This document shows positions 26,229-35,240 of a stretch of DNA of 64,000 nt, one piece after another; position 1 is the stretch's first letter, and each line of letters opens with the position of its first letter. Made by a program: the position numbers and the translations under genes. The DNA lies in contig NZ_WIXI01000045.1 of the NCBI RefSeq assembly GCF_009617585.1, positions 62,001 through 126,000 of the forward strand. The letters are read 5' to 3'. The notes below the pieces were generated by a model. That model searched no databases, was not told the DNA's origin, and worked only from the letters and a program-made list of their open reading frames with translations. The stretch is from Endobacterium cereale (GTDB lineage Bacteria; Pseudomonadota; Alphaproteobacteria; Rhizobiales; Rhizobiaceae).

Positions 26229-26604
26229 CCGGGACTGTAAGAACCGCCGCCGAAAACCCTATGTCTTTTCAAGAATGATGTTGGAAACGGCCGGCCCGGC
26301 CAAAAAATAGGCTTTGCGGGGCCGCCTGCTCCGGCCCCGCAAAGCCTTCCGACCAGGACAGGAAAACCCGGTCGGGGGGTTCTTACAGACAAGACCGGTT
26401 GCGTTTCATTCGCGCTCCGGTGGTCCGCCCTTGTTGAAATCATTAATAAACCTCTAACGGCTTTTCGTCCTCCCACAAATGGGTGAAACGACGCAAATCA
26501 AAAAACCATATTTGGTAACATTCGGAAAAACTGGGTAGATTTACCTTTTCGATTTCGCTTGACGCCCTAAGCACTGCCACGAAAACGTCATAAATAACAA
26601 AGGC
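26229..26604. other. Intergenic region between VOC and Ivy genes
   Basis: The 376-base gap between convergent genes holds the strong hairpin described separately and an AT-rich block (26420-26600). I see no open frame with protein-like content and no tRNA-like fold. Confidence 0.5.
26310..26346 (-). terminator. Strong hairpin with T-run on the minus strand
   Basis: A perfect 14-base GC-rich stem (26310-26323 with 26333-26346) is followed on the minus strand by TATTTTTTG. It may end minus-strand transcription from the higBA/Ivy genes, although it is about 260 bases past the last stop codon, and may also stop plus-strand read-through. Confidence 0.7.
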
Positions 26605-27069
26605 TCAGATGCCCGGCGCTATCAGCGCCCGCAGCTGATCGGCGCTCGGCTCACCCAAAAGTTGCGGACCAGCCGCCGGATCGATCAGCCGCGCCCAGAC
26701 CCGTTTCCCATCCGGCGAGAACAGGATGCGGATATGGCTGTTCGGGCAGTCGCGCGGATCGCAGGCGCCGAACAATTCGAACTCGCCCTCCGGCAACGTG
26801 ACGACGCGGGACATGCCGGTGACATAACGCGCGCTGGTGATTAGCGTGCGCACCCAATCCGGCAGGTCCCGCCGGCCACGCAGAAGCGCCACCAGCGACT
26901 TCTTGTGTTCGGGCGAGGTGGCGACAACGTGGTTGAGCGCGCGATTGCCGATGGCCGCGGGCTGAGTTGATTGCGCAGACGGGGACGCATCGGATGCTGC
27001 GAGCGCCAACGGAGCGGGCGAGAGCATGGAGGCCGAAACGAGAAGAAGCGTTGCGAAACGTTTCGTCAT
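26605..27069 (-). CDS. Ivy-like C-type lysozyme inhibitor, periplasmic
   Basis: The 154-residue protein starts at the ATG at 27069, with a signal peptide (FATLLLVSASMLSPAPLALA). The mature part has LPDWVRTL and the Ivy signature FGACDPRDCPNSHIRILFSPDG, where the two Cys form the loop that plugs lysozyme active sites in the Ivy family (usually CKPHDC). It would protect peptidoglycan against host or phage lysozyme. It begins 17 bases after the higA stop, so it is probably on the higBA transcript. Confidence 0.8.
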   Translation of the reverse strand: MTKRFATLLLVSASMLSPAPLALAASDASPSAQSTQPAAIGNRALNHVVATSPEHKKSLVALLRGRRDLPDWVRTLITSARYVTGMSRVVTLPEGEFELFGACDPRDCPNSHIRILFSPDGKRVWARLIDPAAGPQLLGEPSADQLRALIAPGI

Positions 27070-27085
27070 GGACGCTGCACCACCT

Positions 27086-27463
27086 TCAGGCAACATCCGC
27101 GATCAGAGAACCCGCGGGAATATTCCAGGCCTTGCTGAGCTTGCGAATCTGATCGAGATTGATCTCGCGCTTGCCGTTGAGAAGATCCGCCGCACGCGCC
27201 TTTGACCCTATGACCGCCACGAGATCGGCGCGGCTGTAATTGTTCGCTACCATGACCGACTTCACCACCTCGACCGGGCTTGCCCCCGGGATCGGATAAT
27301 TCCGCGCTTCATATTCCTCGATCAGAAGTGCGAGCGCATCGAAATGCGCGGCCGCATCGGTGCCTTCGTCCGGTTCATTCTCGAAGTAAGGGCGTATCGC
27401 CGTCAGCGTGGCCTGATATTCCTCTTCGTTCTGAAGGGTTCGAAACGCTTGCAGATTCAACAT
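27086..27463 (-). CDS. higA: HigA-type antitoxin
   Basis: The 125-residue protein has an N-terminal helical region and a C-terminal HTH (SRADLVAVIGSKARAADLLNGKREINLDQIRKLSKAWNIPAGSLI), the XRE-like domain of HigA antitoxins. It follows the toxin gene by 15 bases, the reversed order typical of hig operons. It would bind HigB and repress the operon. Confidence 0.88.
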   Translation of the reverse strand: MLNLQAFRTLQNEEEYQATLTAIRPYFENEPDEGTDAAAHFDALALLIEEYEARNYPIPGASPVEVVKSVMVANNYSRADLVAVIGSKARAADLLNGKREINLDQIRKLSKAWNIPAGSLIADVA

Positions 27464-27478
27464 GTCGATCTCCTTCTT

Positions 27479-27790
27479 TCAGAGCTTTGCCACATCTATC
27501 GCATCATACTGGGTATGCGTTCCGACGAAGAGAACGAAAATCCGTTTCGTTCGAAATGCCACCAGCCCGACAATGCGATACTTGTTGCCACCGACATCAA
27601 AGACCACCTTGTTGCCGGAAACCATGTCGGCCGAATTAAAGGTCTTCTTCAGCTCGCTGAAATTACCCCAGCTTGCCTTGGATGCAGCAGCATGCCATTC
27701 CGTCATCGCAGCTTCAGCTGTTTCTCTGGGCATGCCTTTCGGCAGTGAATTCCAGAAACTGACCAGAGCCGACTTTGCGATAACGTTCAC
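27479..27790 (-). CDS. higB: HigB-type toxin (mRNA interferase)
   Basis: The 103-residue protein fits the type II HigB family that cleaves mRNA: WHAAASKASWGNFSELKKTFNSAD, then GNKYRIVGLVAFRTKRIFVLFVGTHTQYDAIDV, where the Arg and His residues of the family active site occur in the C-terminal half. It is the first gene of the toxin-first higBA operon. A perfect palindrome lies upstream at 27834-27854. Confidence 0.88.
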   Translation of the reverse strand: MNVIAKSALVSFWNSLPKGMPRETAEAAMTEWHAAASKASWGNFSELKKTFNSADMVSGNKVVFDVGGNKYRIVGLVAFRTKRIFVLFVGTHTQYDAIDVAKL

Positions 27791-27833
27791 AACTGCCCCC
27801 TATATAACAAATTCCCAATCTGGAAACAAGTCT

Positions 27834-27854
27834 CGGTTTCCAAGTTGGAAACCG
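27834..27854. promoter_or_regulatory. Palindromic operator upstream of higBA
   Basis: Perfect 10-base arms, CGGTTTCCAA (27834-27843) and TTGGAAACCG (27845-27854), meet at a single central base. A weaker related dyad, TTCC-N6-GGAA, lies at 27812-27825, between the main palindrome and the higB start at 27790. On the minus strand a TATATA sequence near 27800-27806 could be the -10 element. This fits HigA autorepression. Confidence 0.65.
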
Positions 27855-27870
27855 CAAATTCAGCAGCTCC

Positions 27871-30800
27871 TCACACCGCCTCGGCCAGTTGCTCGGCGAC
27901 CTGCAGATCCACCGACACCAGCTGGCTCACGCCCTGCTCCGCCATGGTCACGCCGAAGAGGCGGTTCATGCGGGCCATGGTGATGGGATTGTGGGTGATG
28001 ATGACGAAGCGGGTTGCGGTCGAGGCCGCCATTTCGTCCATCAGGTTGCAGTAACGCTCGACATTGTGGTCGTCGAGCGGCGCGTCCACTTCGTCCAGAA
28101 CGCAGATCGGCGCCGGATTGGTGAGGAAGACGGCAAAGATCAGCGCCATCGCCGTCAGCGCCTGTTCGCCGCCCGAAAGCAGCGTCATCGTCTGCGGTTT
28201 CTTGCCCGGCGGGCGGGCGAGAATTTCCAGACCGGCTTCGAGCGGATCGTCGCTTTCGATCAGTTGCAGTTCCGCCGTGCCGCCATTGAACAGGTGGGTG
28301 AACAGCCGCTGGAACTGGGTGTTGACCACATCGAAGGCGGCGATCAGGCGTTCGCGGCCTTCGCGGTTCAAACTCTGGATGGCGCCGCGCAGTTTCTTGA
28401 TGGCGTCGATAACGTCGTCGCGTTCGCGGGTCAGCGCTTCGAGCTTTTCGGAAAGTTCTTTCTGCTCCTCATCGGCGCGCAGGTTGACGGCGCCGAGCCG
28501 CTCGCGCTCGATCTTCAGGCGGTCCAGTTCACGCTCCACCTGCGCGATATCCGGCGGCGGTGCTTCGTGACCAAGCCCCGTCAGGCGCCATGCCTCGTGC
28601 GGTTCGCAATTCAGCGCCTCGCGGATACGGTTTTCGGTTTCGTTGCGACGCTCGGCAGCGGAAACCAGACGTTCCTCGGCGCGGCCGCGGCGCTCGCGGG
28701 TTTCGGCCAGCTCCGATAGCGCGATGGTGGCGATACGGTCGGCCTCGCGCTGGCGGGTTTCTGCCTCGACCAGAATGTCGGATGCGGCCTTGCGGGCCTC
28801 CTCCGCCTTCTGCAATTCGTTGAGCAGCGCCCGGCGTTTGTCGTCGAATTCTTCGGGCGCAAGATCGAGGTCGACCATTTCCTCACGCGCCTCTTCCTCG
28901 CGTTCGCGCAGCGAGGCGATGTGATCTTCGGCGCTGGCGGCACGACCCTGCCATGTACCACGTTCCTGACCGATGGCGGCAACACGGCGGCGGCGCGCAT
29001 CGGTTTCGCGCGAAAGCCCCTCGTAACGGGCGCGGGCTTCGGCCAGCAGGCCACGATCGGTGGCAACGGTCGCCTGCTGTTCGCGCAGGCGGGCATCGAC
29101 TTCGTCGACATTGGGGGCGTCTTCAAGCTCGGTGCGGGCGGCTTCGTCCTGCTCCGAGACTTCCTCGATCTGCTCGCGCAGCTGATCGAGAGCGGCCGAA
29201 ACAACATCGCGGCGACGCATCAGATCACCGGACGCCCGTTCGGCGGCGGCCAGAGCCTCGCGCGCTTCGGCCAATTGACGCTGGGCGATGCGGCTGCGCT
29301 CACGCGCATCGTGAAGGCGCAGTTCCTCGGTGGCAATCGCATCGATGGCGGCGGCGGCCAGCGTTTCGGCTTCGGACAGCGCAATCTGCGCCTCGTCGAT
29401 CTCGGCTTCCAGTTCCGACAGACGATTTTTCTGGGCAAGGCGAAGAGCGGCGGCGCTTGGCGCTTCCGAGCCGGTGACATGGCCATCCCAGCGGAAAACC
29501 GCGCCTTCGCGCGTCACCAGCCGCTGGCCGGGTTTCAATTGCGGCATCAGGCGATTGGCGGTGTCGAGATCGGTCACGCCGATCTGCGACAGGCGGCGGG
29601 CAAGCTGCGGCGGCGCAATCACATGCGCGATCATCACCTCGACGCCATCCGGAAGCGCCGGATCGGCGGCCGCATCACCGGTACCCGACCAATAGGACGG
29701 CGCTGAAGAATCCAGCGCGCTTTCGAGATCATCGCCCAGCACGGCACCCACGGCCGTTTCATACCCGCGATCGACACGGATTACCTCAGCAACCGGCGGA
29801 TAAGTGCCGGATGTATCACCTGCCGCCAGCATGCGGCGGATCGTCTTGCTCTCGGTTTCCAGCCCGCCCAGATGCGAACGGGCAGCCACCACCGGCGCGC
29901 GCGCGTCTGTCTCCCTGCGGCGGGCAAGGCCAAGCGCCTCCTCGACGTCCTCGATCAGAACCGCGATATCCTCGACAGCGATTTCAGCCGCCTCGACCGC
30001 TTCGCGGCGTTCGGACGGATCGGCGAGACCGGACAGACGTTCATCGATGCCGGACAGTTCGGACTGCGCCTCACCCAGCGAACGCTCCAGACGCCCACGA
30101 CGATCAGCCAGATCGCGGATGACGCGTTCCAGCTGCTGACGACCGGCGGCGGCTTCGGCGCGCTCGGCGGTCACTTGCGCAAACACGCGCTCGCTGTCGG
30201 CAAGGCTGGCGGCGGCACCTTCAAAAGCTTCGCGCAGTTCCTCGGCTTCAGAACCGCTTTCGGCCAGCAGTTCGGCCAGTTCCGCCTCTTCCGCATCGAG
30301 CCGTGCCAAAACCTCGGCGTTTTCGGAAACCAGCCGTTCCTCACGGCGAATATCTTCAGCCAGCTGCGCTAAGCGCCGGGTCAGCTCGTCGCGGCGACGC
30401 AGCAGACGGCCTGCCTCTTCCTCCAGCTGGCCACGGGCGATCTGCAGGCGTTGCAAGGCGGCACCGGCGGCGGCTTCGGCCTCGCGCAGTTCCGGCAACT
30501 TGTGGGCAACGATCGCCTGATTTTTGGCCGCTTCCATCTGCGCCTGCGCTTTTTCAGCAACGATGGCGGTGGCCTGATTGAGCGTGCTGATCGCCTCGCC
30601 CTCGGCCTCCTTGGCCTGCACCCAGCGGATATGCAGAAGCATCGCTTCGCGGGCGCGGATATCGGCAGACAGGCTCTTGAAGCGGTTGGCCTGACGCGCC
30701 TGACGTTTCAGGCTTTCGATCTGGCTTTCCAGCTGCGCGACAACGTCTTCGAGACGCTCGAGATTGCCTTCGGCGGCACGCAGGCGCAGTTCCGCCTCAT

Positions 30801-31332
30801 GGCGGCGGGAATGCAGGCCGGAAATGCCGGCGGCCTCTTCCAGCAATTGCCGACGCGCTTGCGGTTTTGCCGAGATCAGCTCGCCGATACGCCCCTGCCC
30901 CACCATGGAGGGCGAGCGCGCGCCGGTAGAAGCATCGGCGAACAGAAGCTGCACGTCCTTGGCCCGCGCTTCCTTGCCGTTGATGCGGTAGACCGAGCCC
31001 TGCTCGCGCTCGATACGGCGCGACACCTGGATCTCGTCAGCATCGTTAAAGGCGGCCGGTGCAGTGCGGTCGGAATTGTCGAGATAAAGGCCGACTTCGG
31101 CAGTGTTGCGGGCCGGGCGGTTGCCGGAACCGGAGAAGATGACGTCGTCCATGCCGGACGCGCGCATGTTCTTGTAGGAGTTTTCGCCCATCACCCAACG
31201 GAGCGCCTCGACAAGATTGGACTTGCCGCAGCCGTTCGGGCCGACAACGCCGGTCAGGCCGGGCTCGATGATGAATTCGGTGGGTTCGACAAAGGATTTG
31301 AAACCGACGACGCGGAGGCGATTGAACTTCAA
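27871..31332 (-). CDS. smc: Chromosome segregation protein SMC
   Basis: SMC dimerises and with ScpAB loops DNA for chromosome organisation and segregation. The 1153-residue protein has Walker A GPNGCGKSN (31-39) at the N-terminus, two long coiled coils (about 165-500 and 660-980), a hinge around 520-640 (YETAVGAVLGDDLESAL), and the C-terminal LLSGGEQALTAMALIFAVF signature and Walker B ICVLDEVDAPLDD. Length is standard. It is the last gene of a minus-strand series with the DsbA-like and DUF721 genes upstream, an arrangement I recall from Rhizobiaceae. Confidence 0.97.
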   Translation of the reverse strand: MKFNRLRVVGFKSFVEPTEFIIEPGLTGVVGPNGCGKSNLVEALRWVMGENSYKNMRASGMDDVIFSGSGNRPARNTAEVGLYLDNSDRTAPAAFNDADEIQVSRRIEREQGSVYRINGKEARAKDVQLLFADASTGARSPSMVGQGRIGELISAKPQARRQLLEEAAGISGLHSRRHEAELRLRAAEGNLERLEDVVAQLESQIESLKRQARQANRFKSLSADIRAREAMLLHIRWVQAKEAEGEAISTLNQATAIVAEKAQAQMEAAKNQAIVAHKLPELREAEAAAGAALQRLQIARGQLEEEAGRLLRRRDELTRRLAQLAEDIRREERLVSENAEVLARLDAEEAELAELLAESGSEAEELREAFEGAAASLADSERVFAQVTAERAEAAAGRQQLERVIRDLADRRGRLERSLGEAQSELSGIDERLSGLADPSERREAVEAAEIAVEDIAVLIEDVEEALGLARRRETDARAPVVAARSHLGGLETESKTIRRMLAAGDTSGTYPPVAEVIRVDRGYETAVGAVLGDDLESALDSSAPSYWSGTGDAAADPALPDGVEVMIAHVIAPPQLARRLSQIGVTDLDTANRLMPQLKPGQRLVTREGAVFRWDGHVTGSEAPSAAALRLAQKNRLSELEAEIDEAQIALSEAETLAAAAIDAIATEELRLHDARERSRIAQRQLAEAREALAAAERASGDLMRRRDVVSAALDQLREQIEEVSEQDEAARTELEDAPNVDEVDARLREQQATVATDRGLLAEARARYEGLSRETDARRRRVAAIGQERGTWQGRAASAEDHIASLREREEEAREEMVDLDLAPEEFDDKRRALLNELQKAEEARKAASDILVEAETRQREADRIATIALSELAETRERRGRAEERLVSAAERRNETENRIREALNCEPHEAWRLTGLGHEAPPPDIAQVERELDRLKIERERLGAVNLRADEEQKELSEKLEALTRERDDVIDAIKKLRGAIQSLNREGRERLIAAFDVVNTQFQRLFTHLFNGGTAELQLIESDDPLEAGLEILARPPGKKPQTMTLLSGGEQALTAMALIFAVFLTNPAPICVLDEVDAPLDDHNVERYCNLMDEMAASTATRFVIITHNPITMARMNRLFGVTMAEQGVSQLVSVDLQVAEQLAEAV

Positions 31333-31413
31333 TTCAGTGCCCCCTGCCCGTTGTCAGCAGCAATGATCGCGGACGCGCCAAAAATCCCGCCCGCGATCAT
31401 TTCGCGATGGGTC

Positions 31414-32139
31414 CTAGAGCAGAGCGTCGATGACCGCCGACATTTGCTCAACCGACAGGTCTCCAGCATACTTTTCGCCGTTGATGATGAAGGTCGGCGT
31501 CGAGTTGACACCAAAGTCCTTGGCGCCGCGCTGCATCGTTGCGTTCACATCATCGAGAAGCTTCTGGTTGGTCAAGCAGGCGTTGAAGCTTTCCTGTGAA
31601 AAACCAGCAATTTTAACTGCCTGCGTCAAGCCATTGCGAACATTGCCGTCGGCCGGAGCCGCCCAGGCGCGCTGCTGCTTGAACAGCATCGAGATCATCG
31701 GGAAATACTGGTCGGCCGTTGCAAGCTCGGCCGGCTTGGACGGGTTGCAGCGGGCCAGCATGAAGGCGGCCGTCGCTGCAGGGTCGAACGGGAACTCGCG
31801 GACGATGAAGCGCACCTTGCCGGTGTCGATATACTTTTCCTTGATCGGATCGAATGTGTTGGCATGGAAAGCGGCGCAATGCGGGCAGGTCATCGACATA
31901 TATTCGACGATGGTGACCGGAGCGTCATCCTTGCCGAGCTGCATGTCCGGCAGCGGGCCGGGCTTCAGCACTTCGGCCATATCGACCTTACCACCGGATT
32001 CCGGCTTTTCCTGCGCCTGTGCGGAGGTCATCGACGCTGCGAGCGTGAGGCCCAGCGCGGTGGAAGCGGATCCGGCGAGAAGCGCGCGGCGGCTGAGGGC
32101 TGCGGCAAAAGTCTCGTTGGTCATCGTCTGAATGGTCAT
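31414..32139 (-). CDS. DsbA family thiol-disulfide oxidoreductase
   Basis: The 241-residue protein has a signal with SRRALLAG and an Ala-rich core (Tat-like twin Arg), cleaved near AQAQ. The thioredoxin fold carries CPHC (Cys85-Cys88), VRFIVREFPF, and the cis-Pro segment NSTPTFIINGEKYAG. It would act in the periplasm as a disulfide oxidase or isomerase, like the BdbD/DsbA-like proteins of rhizobia. The start ATG at 32139 is preceded by AGGTG; a longer frame lacks a signal at its N-terminus. Confidence 0.9.
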   Translation of the reverse strand: MTIQTMTNETFAAALSRRALLAGSASTALGLTLAASMTSAQAQEKPESGGKVDMAEVLKPGPLPDMQLGKDDAPVTIVEYMSMTCPHCAAFHANTFDPIKEKYIDTGKVRFIVREFPFDPAATAAFMLARCNPSKPAELATADQYFPMISMLFKQQRAWAAPADGNVRNGLTQAVKIAGFSQESFNACLTNQKLLDDVNATMQRGAKDFGVNSTPTFIINGEKYAGDLSVEQMSAVIDALL

Positions 32140-32321
32140 GAAGACACCTGTTGCGAGGAAGTAAAAAACTGTCGAGATTTCCGTAGCCTGCCGTTTGTCG
32201 TCCGACAAGCGCGGCTTTCACTACTCTTTTCAAACAATTGTGACGAGGAATGGACAAGATACGCGTCGGCCGCAAGAGGACGCAAGGCCGCAGCCATACC
32301 GCGACCATGCCGAAGCCATCG

Positions 32322-32843
32322 TCAGCGACGGATTGTCCGCTTCTTCTGCATCACCGCCGTGCCGAGCCGTGTCACGGCATTCCTCAGCGCATCGTTGTCG
32401 ATGCCCTCCATCATCTCGTCCAGTTTACGCGCCGCCTCGCCCTTCAGCGGCGGCGGTTTTGGACGATGGCGCGGCGCCTGCACCACCGGCTTCTGCACGA
32501 TGCGGATCTGGCGTATGGCCGGAAAGCCGAAAAACGCGTTGATGCGGCCGATCAACTCGCCCTGCGCGTGGGAAAGGAACAGGGCGCGTGCGCCTTCGCA
32601 GGCAATCGTCAGCGTACCGGCCTGATAACCACTATCCGTGCCCGGCTCGCGACGCGGCCAGGCGATCTTTTCGGGCCGCGTGCACTCGGCAAAATCCTCA
32701 CCGGCGATTTCATCCCAGGAGCCGAGCAGAGCGGTGGAAATGCCGGCACGCTTGGCCAGAACCGGATCAATAATACCGTTCGCCACCTCGGCGATCTGGT
32801 GCGCGCCGCGGCGGATGAATGGCTTCTTGCTGGTCTCGCTCAT
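32322..32843 (-). CDS. DUF721 protein, DciA-like replicative helicase loader
   Basis: The 173-residue protein has the DUF721 domain (about 12-110): IAEVANGIIDPVLAKRAGISTALLGSWDEIAGEDFAE, then the ACEGARALFLSHAQGELIGRINAFFG strand-helix segment. DciA proteins of this family help load DnaB in bacteria lacking DnaC/DnaI. A Pro/basic linker and a short helix follow. Its ATG overlaps the stop of the upstream O-antigen ligase as ATGA, so the ligase gene is translationally coupled to it. The gene name dciA is used for experimentally tested members, so I leave the symbol blank. Confidence 0.85.
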   Translation of the reverse strand: MSETSKKPFIRRGAHQIAEVANGIIDPVLAKRAGISTALLGSWDEIAGEDFAECTRPEKIAWPRREPGTDSGYQAGTLTIACEGARALFLSHAQGELIGRINAFFGFPAIRQIRIVQKPVVQAPRHRPKPPPLKGEAARKLDEMMEGIDNDALRNAVTRLGTAVMQKKRTIRR

Positions 32844-34075
32844 GGCTGGTCTTCGGTGTCCCGTGTGGGCGGCAGCAAGATAACCTTCTGCGACAGCGGC
32901 ATGGCCACAACCAGTGCAAGCCACAGGAAGAAGTTATCATAGATATCCTGAAAGAACAGGATGTTGGTGGAGCCGGCAATCACATAACCGAACAGGATGA
33001 GAAGCGCGATGAACAACCGCTTGCGGCGCGCCACCGTGGTCGGATTGCGCAGCACACACAGAAGCGGCGAAACCAGCAACAACAGCATGGCACTCAGCCC
33101 GGCAAGCCCGGCATCAAATGTCACGGTGATGAAACCGTTGTGGAAATGCGTGAAACTGTAACCCAGCTTGGTGATGAATTCCTGGCGGTTCTGCACGCCA
33201 TAGCCCAGCCAGGGGTTTTCGATGAAAAGCCCGCTCGCATATTGCCACAACTGCATGCGCGCCGTGTAGGATTCGTCGACTGCGCTGTCATTGGCGAAAT
33301 AACCCAGCATGCCGATCAGCCGGTCGGAATGCTTCAAACCGATGACAACGACCACGCCGATGGCCACGATCAGCAGCAATGCACCTTTCCAATTGTAGAA
33401 CCGGCGCAGTTTCTGCGGAAACAGCACGAACAACATGACCATCGCGATAACCGGAATGGGCAGCACGCCGCGCGACTGGGACAGGAGGACACAGAGAATG
33501 CCGGCAACGAAACCAAGCCAGCCAAGTGCCTGCCGGCGCGGCCGGGGCGACACGGTGTTGAGCAAGGAAATCGAGGCCAGCATCGAACAGACCATGCTGA
33601 ATGGCAGGGCATTGCCCATGCCGCCGAAAGCACGCGTATCGTAGAATTCCACCTGCACATAGGCGACCGGCAGAGCCAGAATGCCACAGACTGCGGCACC
33701 GACGACGAAAGCATCGATCAGCGCCGAAGTGGAAGCGACGCGCAGACGCGGCAGGACCAGCGGAAAAAAGATGAACGGCAGAAGCGCGACGCAGCGACTT
33801 AGGAGATTGTCCGCCGTCGCCGGATCATAATTGATCGCCGCCGCAAGCAGAATGACCGACACATAAAGCCAGGCCGGCCCGATGATATACAGATCACTGC
33901 GTTGAAAGCGTGCAGGAAACCGTTTGAGCGCCAGCGAAATCAGCGCCCACCCCATCGAGATACCGAGGAGTATGGTGATGATCGAACCGGCGATACCGGC
34001 GGCTCCACTGACGATGGCGAGACAGGCAACATTGTTCCGTTGCATCGACGGCAGTTTCATTCCAGCTCTTTTCAT
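32840..34075 (-). CDS. O-antigen ligase family protein
   Basis: The 411-residue polytopic membrane protein has about ten hydrophobic helices and the Wzy_C/WaaL large loop: QSRGVLPI before it, then ENPWLGYGVQNRQEF (about 285-300) and the THFHNGFITVTFDAGLAGL motif (about 310-328), where the conserved His lies. It would join O-antigen or another glycan to lipid A-core or polymerise it. It overlaps the DUF721 gene by 4 bases and is divergent from mutY. Confidence 0.88.
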   Translation of the reverse strand: MKRAGMKLPSMQRNNVACLAIVSGAAGIAGSIITILLGISMGWALISLALKRFPARFQRSDLYIIGPAWLYVSVILLAAAINYDPATADNLLSRCVALLPFIFFPLVLPRLRVASTSALIDAFVVGAAVCGILALPVAYVQVEFYDTRAFGGMGNALPFSMVCSMLASISLLNTVSPRPRRQALGWLGFVAGILCVLLSQSRGVLPIPVIAMVMLFVLFPQKLRRFYNWKGALLLIVAIGVVVVIGLKHSDRLIGMLGYFANDSAVDESYTARMQLWQYASGLFIENPWLGYGVQNRQEFITKLGYSFTHFHNGFITVTFDAGLAGLSAMLLLLVSPLLCVLRNPTTVARRKRLFIALLILFGYVIAGSTNILFFQDIYDNFFLWLALVVAMPLSQKVILLPPTRDTEDQP

Positions 34076-34142
34076 CGATCGATTTTACACGGAAGACATA
34101 GGAGAATGATTCTCCACGGAAAGCGGCATCTTGCACGGCAGC

Positions 34143-35219
34143 ATGAAAACATCCAATTATTACAGCGTCACATTGTTGCATTGGTACGATCGCCACCATC
34201 GCGAACTGCCTTGGCGCATCACGCCCGTGGCAGCCAAAGCAGGCTTTTTTGCGAATCCCTATCACGTCTGGTTGTCGGAAGTCATGCTGCAGCAGACAAC
34301 CGTTCAGGCGGTCAAACCCTATTTCGCGAAATTCCTGTCACTGTGGCCAAAGGTGGAAGATCTGGCCGCGGCTCCATCCGGCGATGTGATGGCCGCATGG
34401 GCGGGGCTCGGTTATTACGCCCGCGCCCGCAACCTGAAAAAATGCGCCGAAGCCGTGGCAAATGAGCATGGTGGCATCTTTCCCGATACGGAAGCAGGCC
34501 TGAAGGCACTGCCCGGCATCGGTGATTACACGGCCGCCGCCGTTGCGGCGATCGCCTTCAACCGGCAGGCAGCCGTGATGGACGGCAATGTCGAGCGGGT
34601 GATTTCCCGCCTGTTCACGATCGACGCACCGCTTCCCGGCTCCAAGCCGCAGATGAAGGCAAAAGTGGCGGAACTGACGCCATCAGACCGTCCCGGCGAT
34701 TTCGCGCAGGCGATGATGGATCTCGGCGCGACCATCTGCACGCCCAAACGCCCCGCCTGCGCGCTCTGTCCGTTCAACAGCCACTGTCTGGCGCTGGCAA
34801 AAGATGACCCCGAGCGTTTTCCGGTCAAGGCGCCGAAAAAGACAAAACCCGTGCGCGTCGGAGCCGCTTTTGTGGCGGTAACACCGGATGGCGAAATCCT
34901 GCTACGTCGCCGCATCGAGACCGGCCTGCTGGGCGGCATGACGGAAGTGCCGACCACGGCATGGACGGCGCGCATCGACGGCGGCACGACGCCGGACCAC
35001 GCCCCCTTCCCCGGAGACTGGCAGGCTTGCGGCCAGATCGTCCACGTCTTCACCCATTTCGAACTGCGGCTTGCGGTCTACCGATTGAGCCACGAAAAGA
35101 TCGACACCGAGGGCGGCGACTGGTGGGAACCGGTCACCAATCTCGAAGCTCAGGCATTGCCGACCGTCATGAAAAAGGCAATCGTGCAGGCGATACCGCT
35201 TGCGTTTTCAAAACTGTAA
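34143..35219 (+). CDS. mutY: A/G-specific adenine glycosylase MutY
   Basis: MutY removes adenine opposite 8-oxoguanine. The 358-residue protein has the catalytic Glu46 (SEVMLQQTTV), the helix-hairpin-helix LPGIGDYTAAAVAAIAFN (123-140), catalytic Asp147 and the 4Fe-4S ligands Cys199, Cys206, Cys209, Cys215 (spacing 6-2-5). The C-terminal NUDIX-like oxoG domain (about 225-350) is complete. I start at the ATG 34143; a TTG four codons earlier is possible. The HAD gene follows closely. Confidence 0.95.
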   Translation: MKTSNYYSVTLLHWYDRHHRELPWRITPVAAKAGFFANPYHVWLSEVMLQQTTVQAVKPYFAKFLSLWPKVEDLAAAPSGDVMAAWAGLGYYARARNLKKCAEAVANEHGGIFPDTEAGLKALPGIGDYTAAAVAAIAFNRQAAVMDGNVERVISRLFTIDAPLPGSKPQMKAKVAELTPSDRPGDFAQAMMDLGATICTPKRPACALCPFNSHCLALAKDDPERFPVKAPKKTKPVRVGAAFVAVTPDGEILLRRRIETGLLGGMTEVPTTAWTARIDGGTTPDHAPFPGDWQACGQIVHVFTHFELRLAVYRLSHEKIDTEGGDWWEPVTNLEAQALPTVMKKAIVQAIPLAFSKL

Positions 35220-35240
35220 TACTGATATCAGGAAGGTTTC

